Below are positions 11,996-22,143 of a stretch of DNA of 64,000 bases, piece after piece (within the stretch, counting starts at the first letter, position 1; every line of letters starts with the position of its first letter). The notes under the pieces were generated by a model, which had not been told where the DNA came from, ran no database searches, and worked only from the letters and a program-made list of their open reading frames with translations. Origin of the DNA: Asterias amurensis (lineage: Eukaryota > Echinodermata > Asteroidea > Forcipulatida > Asteriidae); NCBI RefSeq assembly GCF_032118995.1, contig NC_092657.1, positions 2,105,891 through 2,169,890 of the forward strand. The letters are read 5' to 3'. The translations under genes and the position numbers were made by a program.

Positions 11996-13958
11996 CTATG
12001 CTTGAATCAGTTTCAATAGCATGAAGACCATTGCGGATAAAGCCATGCCTAGGATGATGAAGCACCCCGAGAGAGCGGCTGACCACGCCCACCAAGAGGA
12101 AGCATCCGATGCAAGCGCTGATGACGTGTACTTCCCTTCCTCACGTAGTCGTCGTGCCTATAAAGAAGGAGAAAGAAACATTGTTTTATACTTTATCAAA
12201 TAAATTGTAAAGTTATGGTGATGAAACAAAGCATTACTCAGAGATGTTTGCGGTAACACCAATCCCTTTTTAATTTTTTTTTTACGTCGCCAAGGCCTGA
12301 AGAATGCCATTAACTTCAAGGTTTGGGCTACAATTTATGTTCGCCAGGGGCCGTTGCCACCTACACCTGGGGCTGAAACAGGGTAAGGGCTTACCCCTTT
12401 ACAGTCCGTTATGTAGGCTTGGGTATCATCCATCGGAAATCTGGCTGGTAGAGCAGACAGCACTACCTCCCCAACTTAAAATTACTAAGATAGGTTGGCG
12501 GTACCACCATTTGAATATCTCTTTTTGAGTAGTGTTGGTTCTGAAAAGAACCGATGGTTAATGACTCAACGTTTCGATCTGTATGATCTGACTATCTTCA
12601 AGAGAATGCTGGACTATGTAGTGGCTGGATGCTGCTGATGTACCGCCTTCTTGCAGATGTGAATACCTGGTAGACGGGGTTGGCTCAACCCAACCATTCA
12701 AGATGACGTAACACCAATCAACCTTTACCCTAGAGGGCGCACTTGTATTTGACCAGGGACACACCAACAGCATACACACCTTTCTAGCTTGTGATATTGC
12801 CATGCATCCACACACAGGACAGCAAAACGTCATCAGTATTGCTGTAGGAAGTACGTCAGAGTCTCGAGGGTACATGACCGGCATCACAACAGCCGTAGAG
12901 GGCGCTGGTGGTCTTACTCTCTCTATGTCTACTGCTACGTTATTGCATCGGTCGTTATTCTGTAAAATTCGAGATAAACCAAAATTCGAAATTTTTCTAA
13001 ATATGTCCTCATTTTAGATGGCAGCCTGGACGTGTTACACTTTTTTGCTCCCGATATTTCTGGTGTTTTTGACTGCTCGTGCTTACCCTTGTGACAATAT
13101 TTTCTTCATAAATAATAACAATGATGTTGGAGAGCACTATACAGCCACAACAGTGCAAACTTAATGTAAGCTGGGCTGGTAACCTGATTCTGCTAAGCAA
13201 TACTTTTCTGTGTTAAGCAAGTTTTTATGCTTAAAGACTTTATGAAACATTGGGCTCGGCTCTAGCCGAAACTAAATTACAAATTACACATACTGGGTCA
13301 GTGGGTTCACCGTTGCTGGACTTCATCTGATGTGTGTTCCTCAATGAATTCTCCCCTCGTTTCGGGCCCACTTGCTCGGTTGGGTATTGGTAGTGGTCGT
13401 AGGAACTAGCGCCCCCAGCGTTGAGCTGTGACGCCGATGAGGTGCAAGGTTCATCCTCCTCCTCAGGGTTGAGATAGTTCTCGGATTGAGAAATGAGAGC
13501 TGTGGATGGTGAACAAAGGTTGAGACATTCTGCAGTGTGTATTTTATTTCGGCATCCACAAACGTAGATATTTACAAAATAGGGAGACAGCTAAGATAGG
13601 GCTATATAGCTCAGTTGGTAGAGTGCCGGCACTGTAAATCTAGAGGTCATTGGTTCCAAACCTGTTGTAGTCAATATTTCTTTGTTCATGCTTTCTTCAA
13701 CCCCGAAATCAATACTAATATTACTGTAGAACCTTTAATTTTGTGTGCAGTTTTTAACACATTGCAATTTACGTTATGTTCAACAAGCATTATCAGCGCC
13801 TATTGAACTGTGGGTGAAATCTTAGTCCAAACATGAAGGAGGTAGACACAGATCTATTTTCTACCTCCATGGTCTTCGGCAATATCAAAGAGAAGAACAC
13901 TGCCAGTGAACGTAATTTCCTTACACATACCTTCTTTCATTGCGTCTGCATCATCCAT
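11996..13958 (-). CDS. CD225/dispanin (IFITM-like) two-helix membrane protein
   Basis: Four coding exons join in phase on the minus strand: 13931-13958, 13294-13499, 12780-12959 and 11996-12157, giving about 191 residues. Exon 1 is MDDADAMKE plus one base before GTATGT. Exon 3 ends with a first hydrophobic segment, LPTAILMTFCCPVCGCMAI, whose CC-P-V-C pattern is the cysteine cluster palmitoylated in IFITM/dispanin proteins. Next come the basic loop ARKARRLREEGKYTSALASD-like and a second membrane segment at SGCFIILGMALSAMVFMLL. This helix-loop-helix layout matches the CD225 domain. The long acidic/polar N-terminus resembles dispanins such as PRRT/SynDIG proteins more than short IFITMs. An alternative acceptor 30 bp upstream (exon 13294-13529) keeps phase and adds ten residues. 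CD225 proteins act in membrane trafficking or antiviral restriction; the role here is unknown. Confidence 0.78.
12158..12779. other. CD225 gene intron 3 with SINE-like and Penelope-like remnants
   Basis: About 12330-12490 resembles a degraded SINE body also seen near 57205-57330 (TGTAGGC..TGGG..ATCCA, then CTGGCT..AGAGCAGA). About 12495-12610 is a copy of family F, containing GGTTCTGAAAAGAACC and a GACGTTTCGATC-like core. Confidence 0.55.
12495..12610 (-). repeat. Family F / Penelope-like fragment (copy 1)
   Basis: It shares GCGGTA(A)CACCAT, GGTTCTGAAAAGAACCG and CTCAACGTTTCGATC with copies at 17975 and 23518. On the minus strand it reads TTGAAGA ... GATCGAAACGTTGAGTC, a decayed hammerhead-like arrangement. 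Confidence 0.55.
13165..13256. repeat. Family E fragment
   Basis: One arm of the family E element: GCTGGTAACCTGATTCTGCTAAGC-like sequence followed by GCTTAAAGACTTTATGAAAC and TTGGGCTC. It lies inside intron 2 of the CD225 gene. Confidence 0.55.
13545..13700 (+). mobile_element. tRNA-derived SINE (copy 1)
   Basis: TAGCTCAGTTGGTAGAG (A box) and a degraded GGTTCCAAACC (B box) are preceded by a TTCGGCATCC...ACAAAATAGGGA leader that is also present in the copy at 32575. It starts about 15-45 bp from the candidate exon 2 acceptors of the CD225 gene, on their intron side. Confidence 0.7.
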
Positions 13959-14029
13959 CTTGAAGGAGTACGACGTCCTCTTTACTCGCTCAATATAACA
14001 CAGCAGCCGTCGAGTGTTTTCAACCTCGT

Positions 14030-14155
14030 GGAACCGGGCATTCCACAGCCACAAACCCTGGCTATTCCCCAGTTGCAGAACCTCCTTTTCCACAGTTACA
14101 AAACCTTCTATTCCACGGCTGTTACCCCTTCTTTCCAACAGTCACAGATCTTTCG
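14030..14155. repeat. Degenerate ~25-bp minisatellite
   Basis: On the minus strand, units of the form GTAACTGTGGAAT-N-AGGTT repeat about five times with drift. It lies just upstream of the CD225 gene ATG, in its 5' UTR or promoter. Confidence 0.55.
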
Positions 14156-14447
14156 TTGTTGGGGTAGGGCACACGTTTCTGTGCTCAATGTCTGCTCTGG
14201 TCATCAAAAGAAATTCTCGCTGAAGTGCAGTGTTGTAGCCCTCCATAGGTCGTCACTTTTGCACCGTCCGTGTTTATTCAATGACTCAGGATCTAAAGGG
14301 TTGTTTGTTCAAAGTAAACAATATGGTAATCAATGTTTCGATCATTTGATCCATCGGTCCCAACTTGAAAATTGACTTGTCCCAACAATAGTTGGGATTT
14401 GTCCCAACGTGAGTGTTACAGTTGGGACGGCCCAGCTATAGTTTAGT

Positions 14448-14879
14448 TTAAGACAGTGGACACTATTGGTAATTGTCAAAGAATAGTCTTCACAGTTGGT
14501 GTATCTCGACATATGCAGAAAATAACAAACCTGTGGAAATTTGAGCTCAATCGGTCGTCTAATTTGCGAGATAATCATGAAAGAAAAAAGCACCCTTGTC
14601 ACACCAAGTTGTGTGCTTAATTTTCTGATGCTTGGTTTCGAGACCTCAAATTCTAAACTTGGGGTCTTGAAATCAAATTTGTGGAAAATTACTTCTTTCT
14701 CCAAACTATGTCACTTCAGAGGGAACTATGTCACTTCAGAGGGAACTATGTCACTTCAGAGGGAGCTGTTTATCACAATGTTTTATACATCCATCATCTC
14801 TCCACCATTACTCGTCACCAAGAAAGGTTTTATGGTGATAAATATTTTGAATAATTACCAATAGTGACCACCGCCTTTG
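14448..14879. mobile_element. Inverted-repeat MITE, family B (copy 1)
   Basis: The ends are TTTAAGACAGTGGACACTATTGG and ACCAATAGTGACCACCGCCTTTGA. The interior has the family motifs GAGCTCAATCGGTC, CACACCAAGTTGTGTGC and GAGACCTCAAATTC. A 20-bp unit, ACTATGTCACTTCAGAGGGA, is tandemly triplicated inside at 14706-14765, and single in other copies. Confidence 0.85.
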
Positions 14880-15363
14880 AGACTGTCTTCCACTTTTACA
14901 ACAGCTCATGTAATGATTTATTCGGTATATCAATAGAAGAAGTCATGTGTGTAGTAGCCTCTATTCGAACATTTCTCGACCTGGTCAACATGCATACAGT
15001 ATATGAACAAGGAGAAATTGTACGACACAAGTTTTCATGCATGGTGTTCGCGGGCGCGGAACGCCATGGAGGTTCTACCACCAAATGCACCGTAGAGAAG
15101 ATGTTCCACCAGTTGTGACTGCACGCACCGACCACGGAGGTAGAATGAATAATGCACCAATAGACTCTCAAATATGTTGTTAGTTTGGGTTAAACTTACC
15201 TTGACAAAAGTTGCACGTGTTTTATTGTAATGCTCTGCATAAAAAAAAACCTTTCCAACGTCGGCGTTTTAAAGACACTACTAGTACTACCTCGCGCATC
15301 TTTAACGCGTCCATTTTGTTCGATTTACGCGCACAAGACGTACACAAGTCTATATCACTCATT

Positions 15364-15514
15364 GGGTGCGTTCGTTTAGCTTCCCGGGGTTGACCCCGGT
15401 GTGTGGCGTTTTTTCCCCCAGGACGAACGTGTGCCGATAATTACCCACGTTTGTCCTAGACAAAAAAAACCGCCGCGACCGGGGTCGACCCAGGGAAGCT
15501 AAACGAACGCACCC
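15364..15514. mobile_element. Inverted-repeat MITE, family I (copy 2, short)
   Basis: GGGTGCGTTCGTTTAGCTTC is exactly inverted as GAAGCTAAACGAACGCACCC, 151 bp apart. The interior differs from the longer copies, keeping only GGTCGACCC-like motifs near the ends. Confidence 0.85.
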
Positions 15515-16181
15515 TACGGGACCCAACCATAGTTGGGATGAAACTTCAGTTGGGACGGAGCATGTGTTGTCACCACGGAGGGGTGTTATGCAATAGGGAC
15601 CGCGGTTCGATATACGTGTTGTTCATATAGCTAAACAAGATCTGAGGCGCAAACACTAATGTTTTCGTAAGCGATGGATACGCAAATCTCTACTAATGTT
15701 TTGGCTAATCCGATCGAGAGTAGAGACGAATGCGAGTTGTTCGTGCGGTCAGATAAAAAAAAATTATGTTTAGCGTCAAGTGCCTTTGAACAAAAAAAAA
15801 TTCGTCTTGGATAGTTATAAAATAATTATGTATATATATTTTTTCATTTAAAAAGAAGAGACACACAAATTCACAACATACAATTAAATAATTACACAAA
15901 ACCACACGACTTCAAGGGTTACTTTACTCTAACGCTGAATATCAATAATATTATTATCTACTTCAAACCCAATCACGGCCACGTTGAAGATGATGATGAT
16001 TGTATGTGATTTTTTAAATTTTTTATTTTGACCTCAATGAATTACAAATGATAACACAAGAAGAGTACGGCATCAGAGTGTGCATGTTATAAACACAAAT
16101 AAATACGAGACTATTGGCGTTACTTCCTGATAATTCATTTTATGTGCAACGACTGTGCTACAGCATGCCTGGGTCCATCCT

Positions 16182-16426
16182 GGGGCCAATTTCATAGAGC
16201 TGCTTAAGCAACAAATTTGCTTAAGCACGAAAATAGCTCGCTTATTTTACACATGTTACTGGACAAAATTTCATGCCATATACATTGGTTATGACTAGTA
16301 TTAAGCTGTTGTTTACTTAGCATAACAATTGAGGGGAGTCTTGGCCGGTAATCTGATTTTACTAAGCAATGAATTTTTTGCTTAAGCAAATTTTTGTGCT
16401 TAAGCAGCTCTATGAAGTTTGGCTCA
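16182..16426. mobile_element. Inverted-repeat MITE, family E
   Basis: The ends CCAATTTCATAGAGCTGCTTAAGC and GCTTAAGCAGCTCTATGAAGTTTGG are inverted copies, with internal GCTTAAGCACGAAAA arms. No coding capacity. Confidence 0.8.
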
Positions 16427-16522
16427 GGTACGAACCTCATTATAAATAAAACAACACTGAGTTGGCCTTTTAGAGAGTTCATTCAAGCATGACGATTAAT
16501 TTCACACGGAGGTACGGTAAAC

Positions 16523-16550
16523 CATGGAGGTAGTTCGAACTACCTCCATG
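16523..16550. repeat. Perfect 28-bp palindrome
   Basis: The two 14-base arms beginning CATGGAGGTAGTTC are exact reverse complements with no spacer, so the full 28 bases are self-complementary. It lies in non-coding sequence. Confidence 0.85.
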
Positions 16551-16785
16551 CGGTAACAAGGCGATTGCCTCCACATGATAGATATGCCCCCTGGTCTTTG
16601 CTTCGTGGTGCCCTTATGCTTCTGCAGTAAACCATGGAGCAATGCTCAATGAGTAAACAAAATTACAAGAAATCCTTGGCTGCCCTTCCTTAAGCAAGGA
16701 ATAAATGCCTTGGTGCCCTCGAAAACGAAGCATACATGGACTATTTCCGAGATTGGCGTATAATGGTTGTAGGACAGAAAGACAG

Positions 16786-16816
16786 ACAGAGACACAGACA
16801 GACAGTAGTCAGTATG

Positions 16817-16872
<56 letters not shown>
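16786..16872. repeat. (CAGA)n microsatellite
   Basis: A run of GACA/CAGA tetranucleotides, pure from about 16816 to 16871, with interrupted units before it. It creates spurious open frames rich in Q, T, D and R. Confidence 0.9.
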
Positions 16873-16874
<2 letters not shown>

Positions 16875-17545
16875 CTTACCGATCGAGGGAGGAACATTAT
16901 GCCATTTCTGTGGATGGCTGTGTGATTATTAAGCTATGGATAATCATATATGGAGGGTGGGATGAGTATTAATTCTCCTCGCTCTGCCCGCATTATTATT
17001 CAGACACAAGATAATCGTGCCAAACTGCACATGCACACAACACACAACATACTAGAACCACGCAGTATTATAATAACTGTTTATGCATTATAAAACATAA
17101 TGTTATACCTTTTATACATGGAGATAGGCCTACGGTCGCACCACCAGTGGTATTTTTGCCCGTACGGTTTCGAATACGGTTTCCTCAATACTTCAGCGTT
17201 GTAGAAATTCAGAGAGAGCATACTAACAAACCCCACATCACACACCGCGTACTAAGCCCTACATTAACTTCGTTATTACAAAATACGCTCTTGCAATACT
17301 CTGTCTTTTCATCACCATTTTCATTCAGCTTCACTGCAAGATAGATTTTGGGTTTTACCATTCAACAATCGGGGTTTTCTTTTCATGCGATGGTTTTACA
17401 TATCAAAACAAGTTTCATGGAACTTGAATGGCAACAGAGCGCGGTGTCGAAGGTCATGTAATAATACCTCCGCATCGGATTTAACGGTGAAGTCCCGGTA
17501 TTTTCCGTAAAAGGTCGTCGCACTTTTGTAGTCACGAGGGGAGCT

Positions 17546-17740
17546 GGGCCCAATTTCATAGAGCTGCATAAGCAAAAAATTCATTGCTAAGTAAAATCAG
17601 ATTACCGGCCAAGACTCCACTCAATTGTAATGCTAAGTAAACAACAGCTTGATACAGGTCACGAGCAAGGTATATGGCAGGAAATTTTGGCCAGTAACAT
17701 GTGTAAAATAAGCGAGCTATTTTCGTGCTTAAGCAAAGTT
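17546..17740. mobile_element. Family E element, partial copy
   Basis: It starts GGGCCCAATTTCATAGAGCTGC and contains the reverse-oriented interior of the copy at 16182-16426 (GATTACCGGCCAAGACTCC), ending at GTGCTTAAGCAAA. The right terminus is missing. Confidence 0.7.
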
Positions 17741-17974
17741 TACATGGTTTATTTCCTTCCTCTTGGTTTCGTTTCATCGTGGTTTCATGTTCCGCCATTT
17801 GATCGCACACCAATGGAGCTAGCTGTTGTGCTTCTTAGTCTTATCCCAAGACGTTATCGATAGTGGGTGGTGCACTGTGCTCGGTTGTACACCGTTATAG
17901 CGCGCCCTCTTACGACACAATTTTTCATTTTTTAGAACCAGGCTCCCTAAATCACCACTGTAAAATCTATAGAA

Positions 17975-18090
17975 GAGTTTGCGGTAACACCATGTAATAA
18001 CTATCTCTAAATGAGTTGGGGTGGTTCTGAAAAGAACCGTTGGATTAACTCGACGTTTCGATCAGTATGCTCTGATCGTCTTCTTGTTTT
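17975..18090 (-). repeat. Family F / Penelope-like fragment (copy 2)
   Basis: It has the same layout as the copy at 12495. On the minus strand, CGATCAG-AGCATA-CTGATCG forms a perfect 7-bp hairpin (18059-18078), directly followed by AAAC and preceded by GAAGA, like stem II of a hammerhead ribozyme. Confidence 0.6.
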
Positions 18091-18600
18091 CTGGTTTCTC
18101 CACTGCAAAATCGTTCACTGACGTCTTGGCCCGAGACTAATGTACTCCCAGCTGATGCGTGAAGCCATTGATCATAGGGATCAACGGTTGATGCTGACTA
18201 GTCTTGATTGGCGAGGTTTGTTACCTCCATTTTTTGTTAGCCGTTGTTGGTCGTCAGTGCAACACGATACATCTGCATAACGGGATTCATAGAGTTGGCC
18301 AGTCCGTTTACTACTACCCACCCCCCCCCCCCCCTCCCCCCGTAGCAATGCTAAAATACTCACAGGTTCTAAAATACTTGTTATAACGTCTCCAAGCCTC
18401 TTGAAAACAAACCAAAATATTTATTTTCTGACGACTTACCTTCATTTGTCTTTCTAACTTTTGATTGGTTAACCCGTTTTTAGCCGTTTAGTTTTTGAGC
18501 CAATCCAAAATAAAAACACCCCTGACTTGCGCCCGCGCCCTCTACCGGCGACAACCGTTTCAAAAATTAGAGTCAAAAGGGGGCGCTTGCTAGTGTTAAA

Positions 18601-21600
18601 ATGGCGGCGCCCATAGCAATGGAAGTTTTGCAGTCGATCAACACGTTTTTGACTTCAGGGAGACACAGGGAAGCTTTAGCAGTCCTGAAAGGCCTCCGTA
18701 ATGGAGCTGTGTGAGTATACATACGATTGTTAAATTATATACCGTGTTTTGGGGCTTGAAATTGAGGGCAAGGATGGTCGAACCGTTGTGCTGCAATTCA
18801 ATTCAATCAAAACGATCAAGATCAGCAAAAATAAGCACCGCCCCGCCTACTTCTAGAAACTGTAAAGCCTAAAGGCTCACCCGTGAGCTCACGGGGGGAG
18901 CCTTATAGTTTCTAGAAGTACGCCCCGCCCTTCCCGCTGAACCACTCCCATGGCCGATCCTAGTTGCGATAACGTAACCCTCCTGCCGACGGCGTAGCCG
19001 CCGGAGGGTTACGAGTCGCTTCAATCGAAAAATGGCGAAATATTTTAGTCAACAGATTTGCTCATTTTTTACCACTTTAAATAAAAAATAATGACACAAA
19101 TTTTATGAACACGTACGTAATCCTCAATGTCTAATGAATAAGATTCAAAAACACAATTGAGAAAATATTTTGAAAAAAAAGGACAAAAACTTACCAGATT
19201 CCGGGAGCGAAACAGTCACAAATTTCCCAGGTTCTATTTTTGAACCTGTCGCTGGTTACCATGCGCAGCCCCAAGCGCTGAACCCAACCGCAGGTACCAG
19301 TCGACCGAGCCGCAGCCGAGTTTGACTAAACCATTCTGTAAAAGGGGTGTTACAAGGGGTGCTGCAGTGCTACAGTGCTTTAAGTGAGTGAACAGTGGGC
19401 ATAGTAAACGGACAGCGCACACGGACTGCTGCGCTGCCTTATAACACCCCTTTTACAGAATGGTTTAGTCTAACAGCAATGAACATCCGGAAGTCACAAA
19501 ATGGCGAAGCGATAGGTTCAAAATAGAACCTGGGACTGTTTCGCTCCGGGATCTGGTAAGTTTTTGTACTTTAGTTCAAAATACTTTCTCAATAGTGTGT
19601 TGAATGTTATTCATTAGATATTGAGGATTAAGGTCGTGTTCTTGGAATTTAAGTCATGATTTTCGAAAGGGGAAAAAAATTGAGCAAATCTGTTGACTAG
19701 CTGTTGAAATTGTACGTGTTTGACCATTTCGCCGTTTTTCGATTGAAGCGACTCGTAACCCTCCGGCTTCGCCGTCGGCAGGAGGGTTACGTTATCGCAA
19801 CTAGGTTGATCCATCCAACCAACTAGTCTCAGAAATTACTTAACTATAACTAAAATAAGTCTCAAAACAGCAAACGCAAGCAGCAAGGGGGAAAAAACCT
19901 ACAAGTAACTGCTGCACCTACTACCTATATTCTAGAACCCTGGCTAGAACTTTGGATGTTTCGTTTACGCTCTCGCTAGTGGGGACATGGGATGAGACGA
20001 CAGCGAACTAACTGACTTCATTTCATAGCTCTAGGACATAGAATAGGTGGAACATTATTTGTGTCATGATTACCGTCCAACCTTCACATTGAAAAAGACG
20101 ATGCATTTTCAATATTGCACCCAGGCTATTTGATTTTTGATAAAACAAAAAATAAATAAATAAATGTTTTTCTTCTCGCAAATTACCAGTTTGTTAAACT
20201 GTGTTAGTATTTGACATTTTTTTTACTATGAGTTTTAAATTTTGCAATTCAAACAATGTGGAGTTGAAATTATCATTCTTCTACCTAGTTCTTTTCAATT
20301 TACTCTTTCTGAAGCAGCACACAGTAGAATAATACTCGCTCAATCAAATCTTTGAATTTGACTTTTTTTCTGAACTGTTCTTTTGAAGAATTATAAATCA
20401 ATTATTTTTGACCTCTCCACAGGTATGGCGTTAAAATCAGAGCTCCACATGCTCTGGTCATGACATTTCTCTTTGGAAGAGGAAGGTAAGTTCTAGATAT
20501 TCCTGAGCCTGAAAACTAAATAAATGCTTGTTAGCAATGCATGTAGGGGAGCAGAAAAACCAACACTTTGAAACAGGTATATATAAGCAGTTTGCAACAA
20601 CTTAAAGAAACGTTACAGAATTGGTAAGAAAAGAATTCGTGAAGATCACAGATTTACATCAAACTTACACGGTCTTTTATAATATTGATGCTAGAAAGCA
20701 TCCCTTGAAATATTTCTGATAGCTCAGTGAGCGTTTTATTAATTTGTTTTGCATCAATGTCATGGAAAATGTGTACTCGGGTTTTCACTATTTTCTCGTG
20801 ACCCAGATGGCCGATCGATCTCAAACCTCTACAGGTTTGTCAGTTTATGTATATGGTGGATTACATAAAGTGCTTACACTGCCAGCAACTGTTTTGTTAG
20901 CAAAACTAATTCTGTAATGTTCCTTAAATTTGTTTTCTTCTTTTCCAGTTGGCGTCAACAAATCCTGTCAATCCTTAGAGCTACATACACACATTCTAAG
21001 AACCTGGCTTCCTTCGTGTTTCTTTATAAGTCTCTACTGGCCATTATGAGATGGGCTGAGGGCAAAGCACATAACCTCCATCCATTGGTCGCAGGTTTCA
21101 TCGGAGGATATCTTATTTTTGGCAGCAATAATAATGTCAACAGTCAGGTAGGATATCTTTGGCCCTCTACTTTATCATTTCATCAGAGTTTTTTTTCTAT
21201 TGATTGAAATAAAAACGATCATTGAAAACAGCTTTAAAGGCTGATAAATCATGGATAAAATAGTGTGATAAAGATTAAAGAAACTGTTAAAAGTACATAG
21301 ATAAAGCCACTTTATTAAAAAAAGCCATCAGATGGGAAAGAGAAAATTGGGTCGGAAAGCTTGGGTTTGAGCAAGATATTTTACAAGACGATTAGCTTTA
21401 GGCTTGTAAGCCACACTGTGTATGCGCCTAAATCAGCGTATAAACCGCGGCTTTTGAGTAAAAGATTACAGTAATTGCTTTCTTCAGCCAGGGGTATAAT
21501 GAGTAGAGGCGTTTGAAAAAGCCCTTGGAGTGAAATTAGACATGGGCCCAATTTCATAGCGCTGCTTAGCAGCCGCTTTTGTGCTTACTGTGCAATTTCT

Positions 21601-22143
21601 ATTTCATAGCGCTGCTAACCGTAAGCACACCGTCACGAAAAGGCATGCTAACCTTCCGGTGCTTACCGCACAAAAATAAATGGCGTCACAATGCAAATCC
21701 ATGGTAAACACGCAATATGGCCGCCCAGTTTATCTGCTAACCTGTGAAATACGCTAAGGCTTAAGCAAATTTTTCTGCTACAGTAAGCATGCAAATTTGT
21801 TTACCGTTAAGCAGTGCTATGAAATTGGGCCCAGTCATCATATAAATTGAAAATGAATCTCCTAATAACTGGTTTGGTTCCACACACACAGATAAACATG
21901 TACCTTCTGTCTCGGGTGCTCTTCGGCTTCGCTCGTCTCGCAGTCAAAACAGGCGCTATCAACCCACCAAAGAGAGACCCGTTCCCGGTCTTTGCAGCGA
22001 TAGTCTGGGCTGTTGTCATGTGGCAGTTCTCAAACCACAGAGAGGTCCTCCAACCTTCGCTCCAGAAATCGATGACGTATCTTTACAGGGATTCTGACAT
22101 CTGGCATGGACTTAAAGACTTTCTATGGCACAATAAGTTGTAG
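18601..22143 (+). CDS. PXMP4: Peroxisomal membrane protein 4 (PMP24)
   Basis: Four exons at 18601-18710, 20423-20485, 20949-21147 and 21892-22143 join in consistent phases (2, 2, 0) at GT/AG sites and encode 207 residues, against 212 in human PXMP4. The start is the ATG of MAAPIAMEVL. Family segments recognised in order are ALAVLKGLRNGAVYG, KIRAPHALVMTFLF, ATYTHSKNLASFVF, GSNNNVNSQINMYLLSRVLF, DPFPVFAAIVWAVVMW and LQPSLQKSMTYLYRDSD. It is an integral peroxisomal membrane protein of the PXMP2/4 group, Tim17-like in fold family, whose transport function is poorly defined even in mammals. AATAAA at about 22324 is a likely polyadenylation signal. Intron 1 holds an 850-bp inverted-repeat element. 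The gene looks intact. Confidence 0.96.
18848..18921. repeat. Short hairpin in PXMP4 intron 1
   Basis: TACTTCTAGAAACT and AGTTTCTAGAAGTA are inverted around a G+C-rich centre with AGGCTC and GTGAGCTCAC. CGCCCCGCC flanks both sides, possibly a target duplication. Confidence 0.55.
18959..19805. mobile_element. Terminal-inverted-repeat element with nested MITE, PXMP4 intron 1
   Basis: CCTAGTTGCGATAACGTAAC at the left is inverted as GTTACGTTATCGCAACTAGG at the right. The arms extend inward through GGAGGGTTACGAGTCGCTTC and AGGTTC..AACCTG motifs. A second palindromic element sits at its centre. No coding frame was recognised, so it is a non-autonomous DNA transposon about 0.85 kb long. Confidence 0.82.
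19324..19470. mobile_element. Nested MITE inside the PXMP4 intron 1 element
   Basis: GACTAAACCATTCTGTAAAA at the left is exactly inverted as TTTTACAGAATGGTTTAGTC at the right, 147 bp overall. The inverted match continues through GGGGTGTTA. It lies near the middle of the host element's palindrome. Confidence 0.8.
20602..20927. mobile_element. TTAA-flanked MITE, family D (copy 1)
   Basis: TTAA|AGAAACGTTACAGAATT at the left is the imperfect inverse of AATTCTGTAATGTTCC|TTAA at the right. A second copy in the opposite orientation lies at 47274. It sits in intron 2 of PXMP4 and ends 21 bp before the exon 3 acceptor. Confidence 0.8.
21544..21832. mobile_element. Family E MITE in PXMP4 intron 3
   Basis: GGGCCCAATTTCATAGCGCTGCT at the left is inverted as AGCAGTGCTATGAAATTGGGCC at the right, with internal GTAAGCAC/GTGCTTAC arms. 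It ends about 60 bp before the exon 4 acceptor. Confidence 0.85.

Larger units (their letters stand above)
14880..18600. other. Intergenic, repeats only
   Basis: This span between the CD225 gene and PXMP4 holds the family I, E and F elements, a CAGA microsatellite and a perfect palindrome, each listed separately. I see no supported gene. The last 250 bp before the PXMP4 ATG should contain its promoter, but no core element stands out. A long C run lies at about 18319-18340. Confidence 0.5.

Noticed and set aside
13833-14375. 180-codon plus-strand frame
   Set aside because: It is antisense to exon 1 and the 5' UTR minisatellite of the CD225 gene and has no domain.
16736-16972. Open frames rich in DRQT on both strands
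   Set aside because: They are translations of the CAGA microsatellite.
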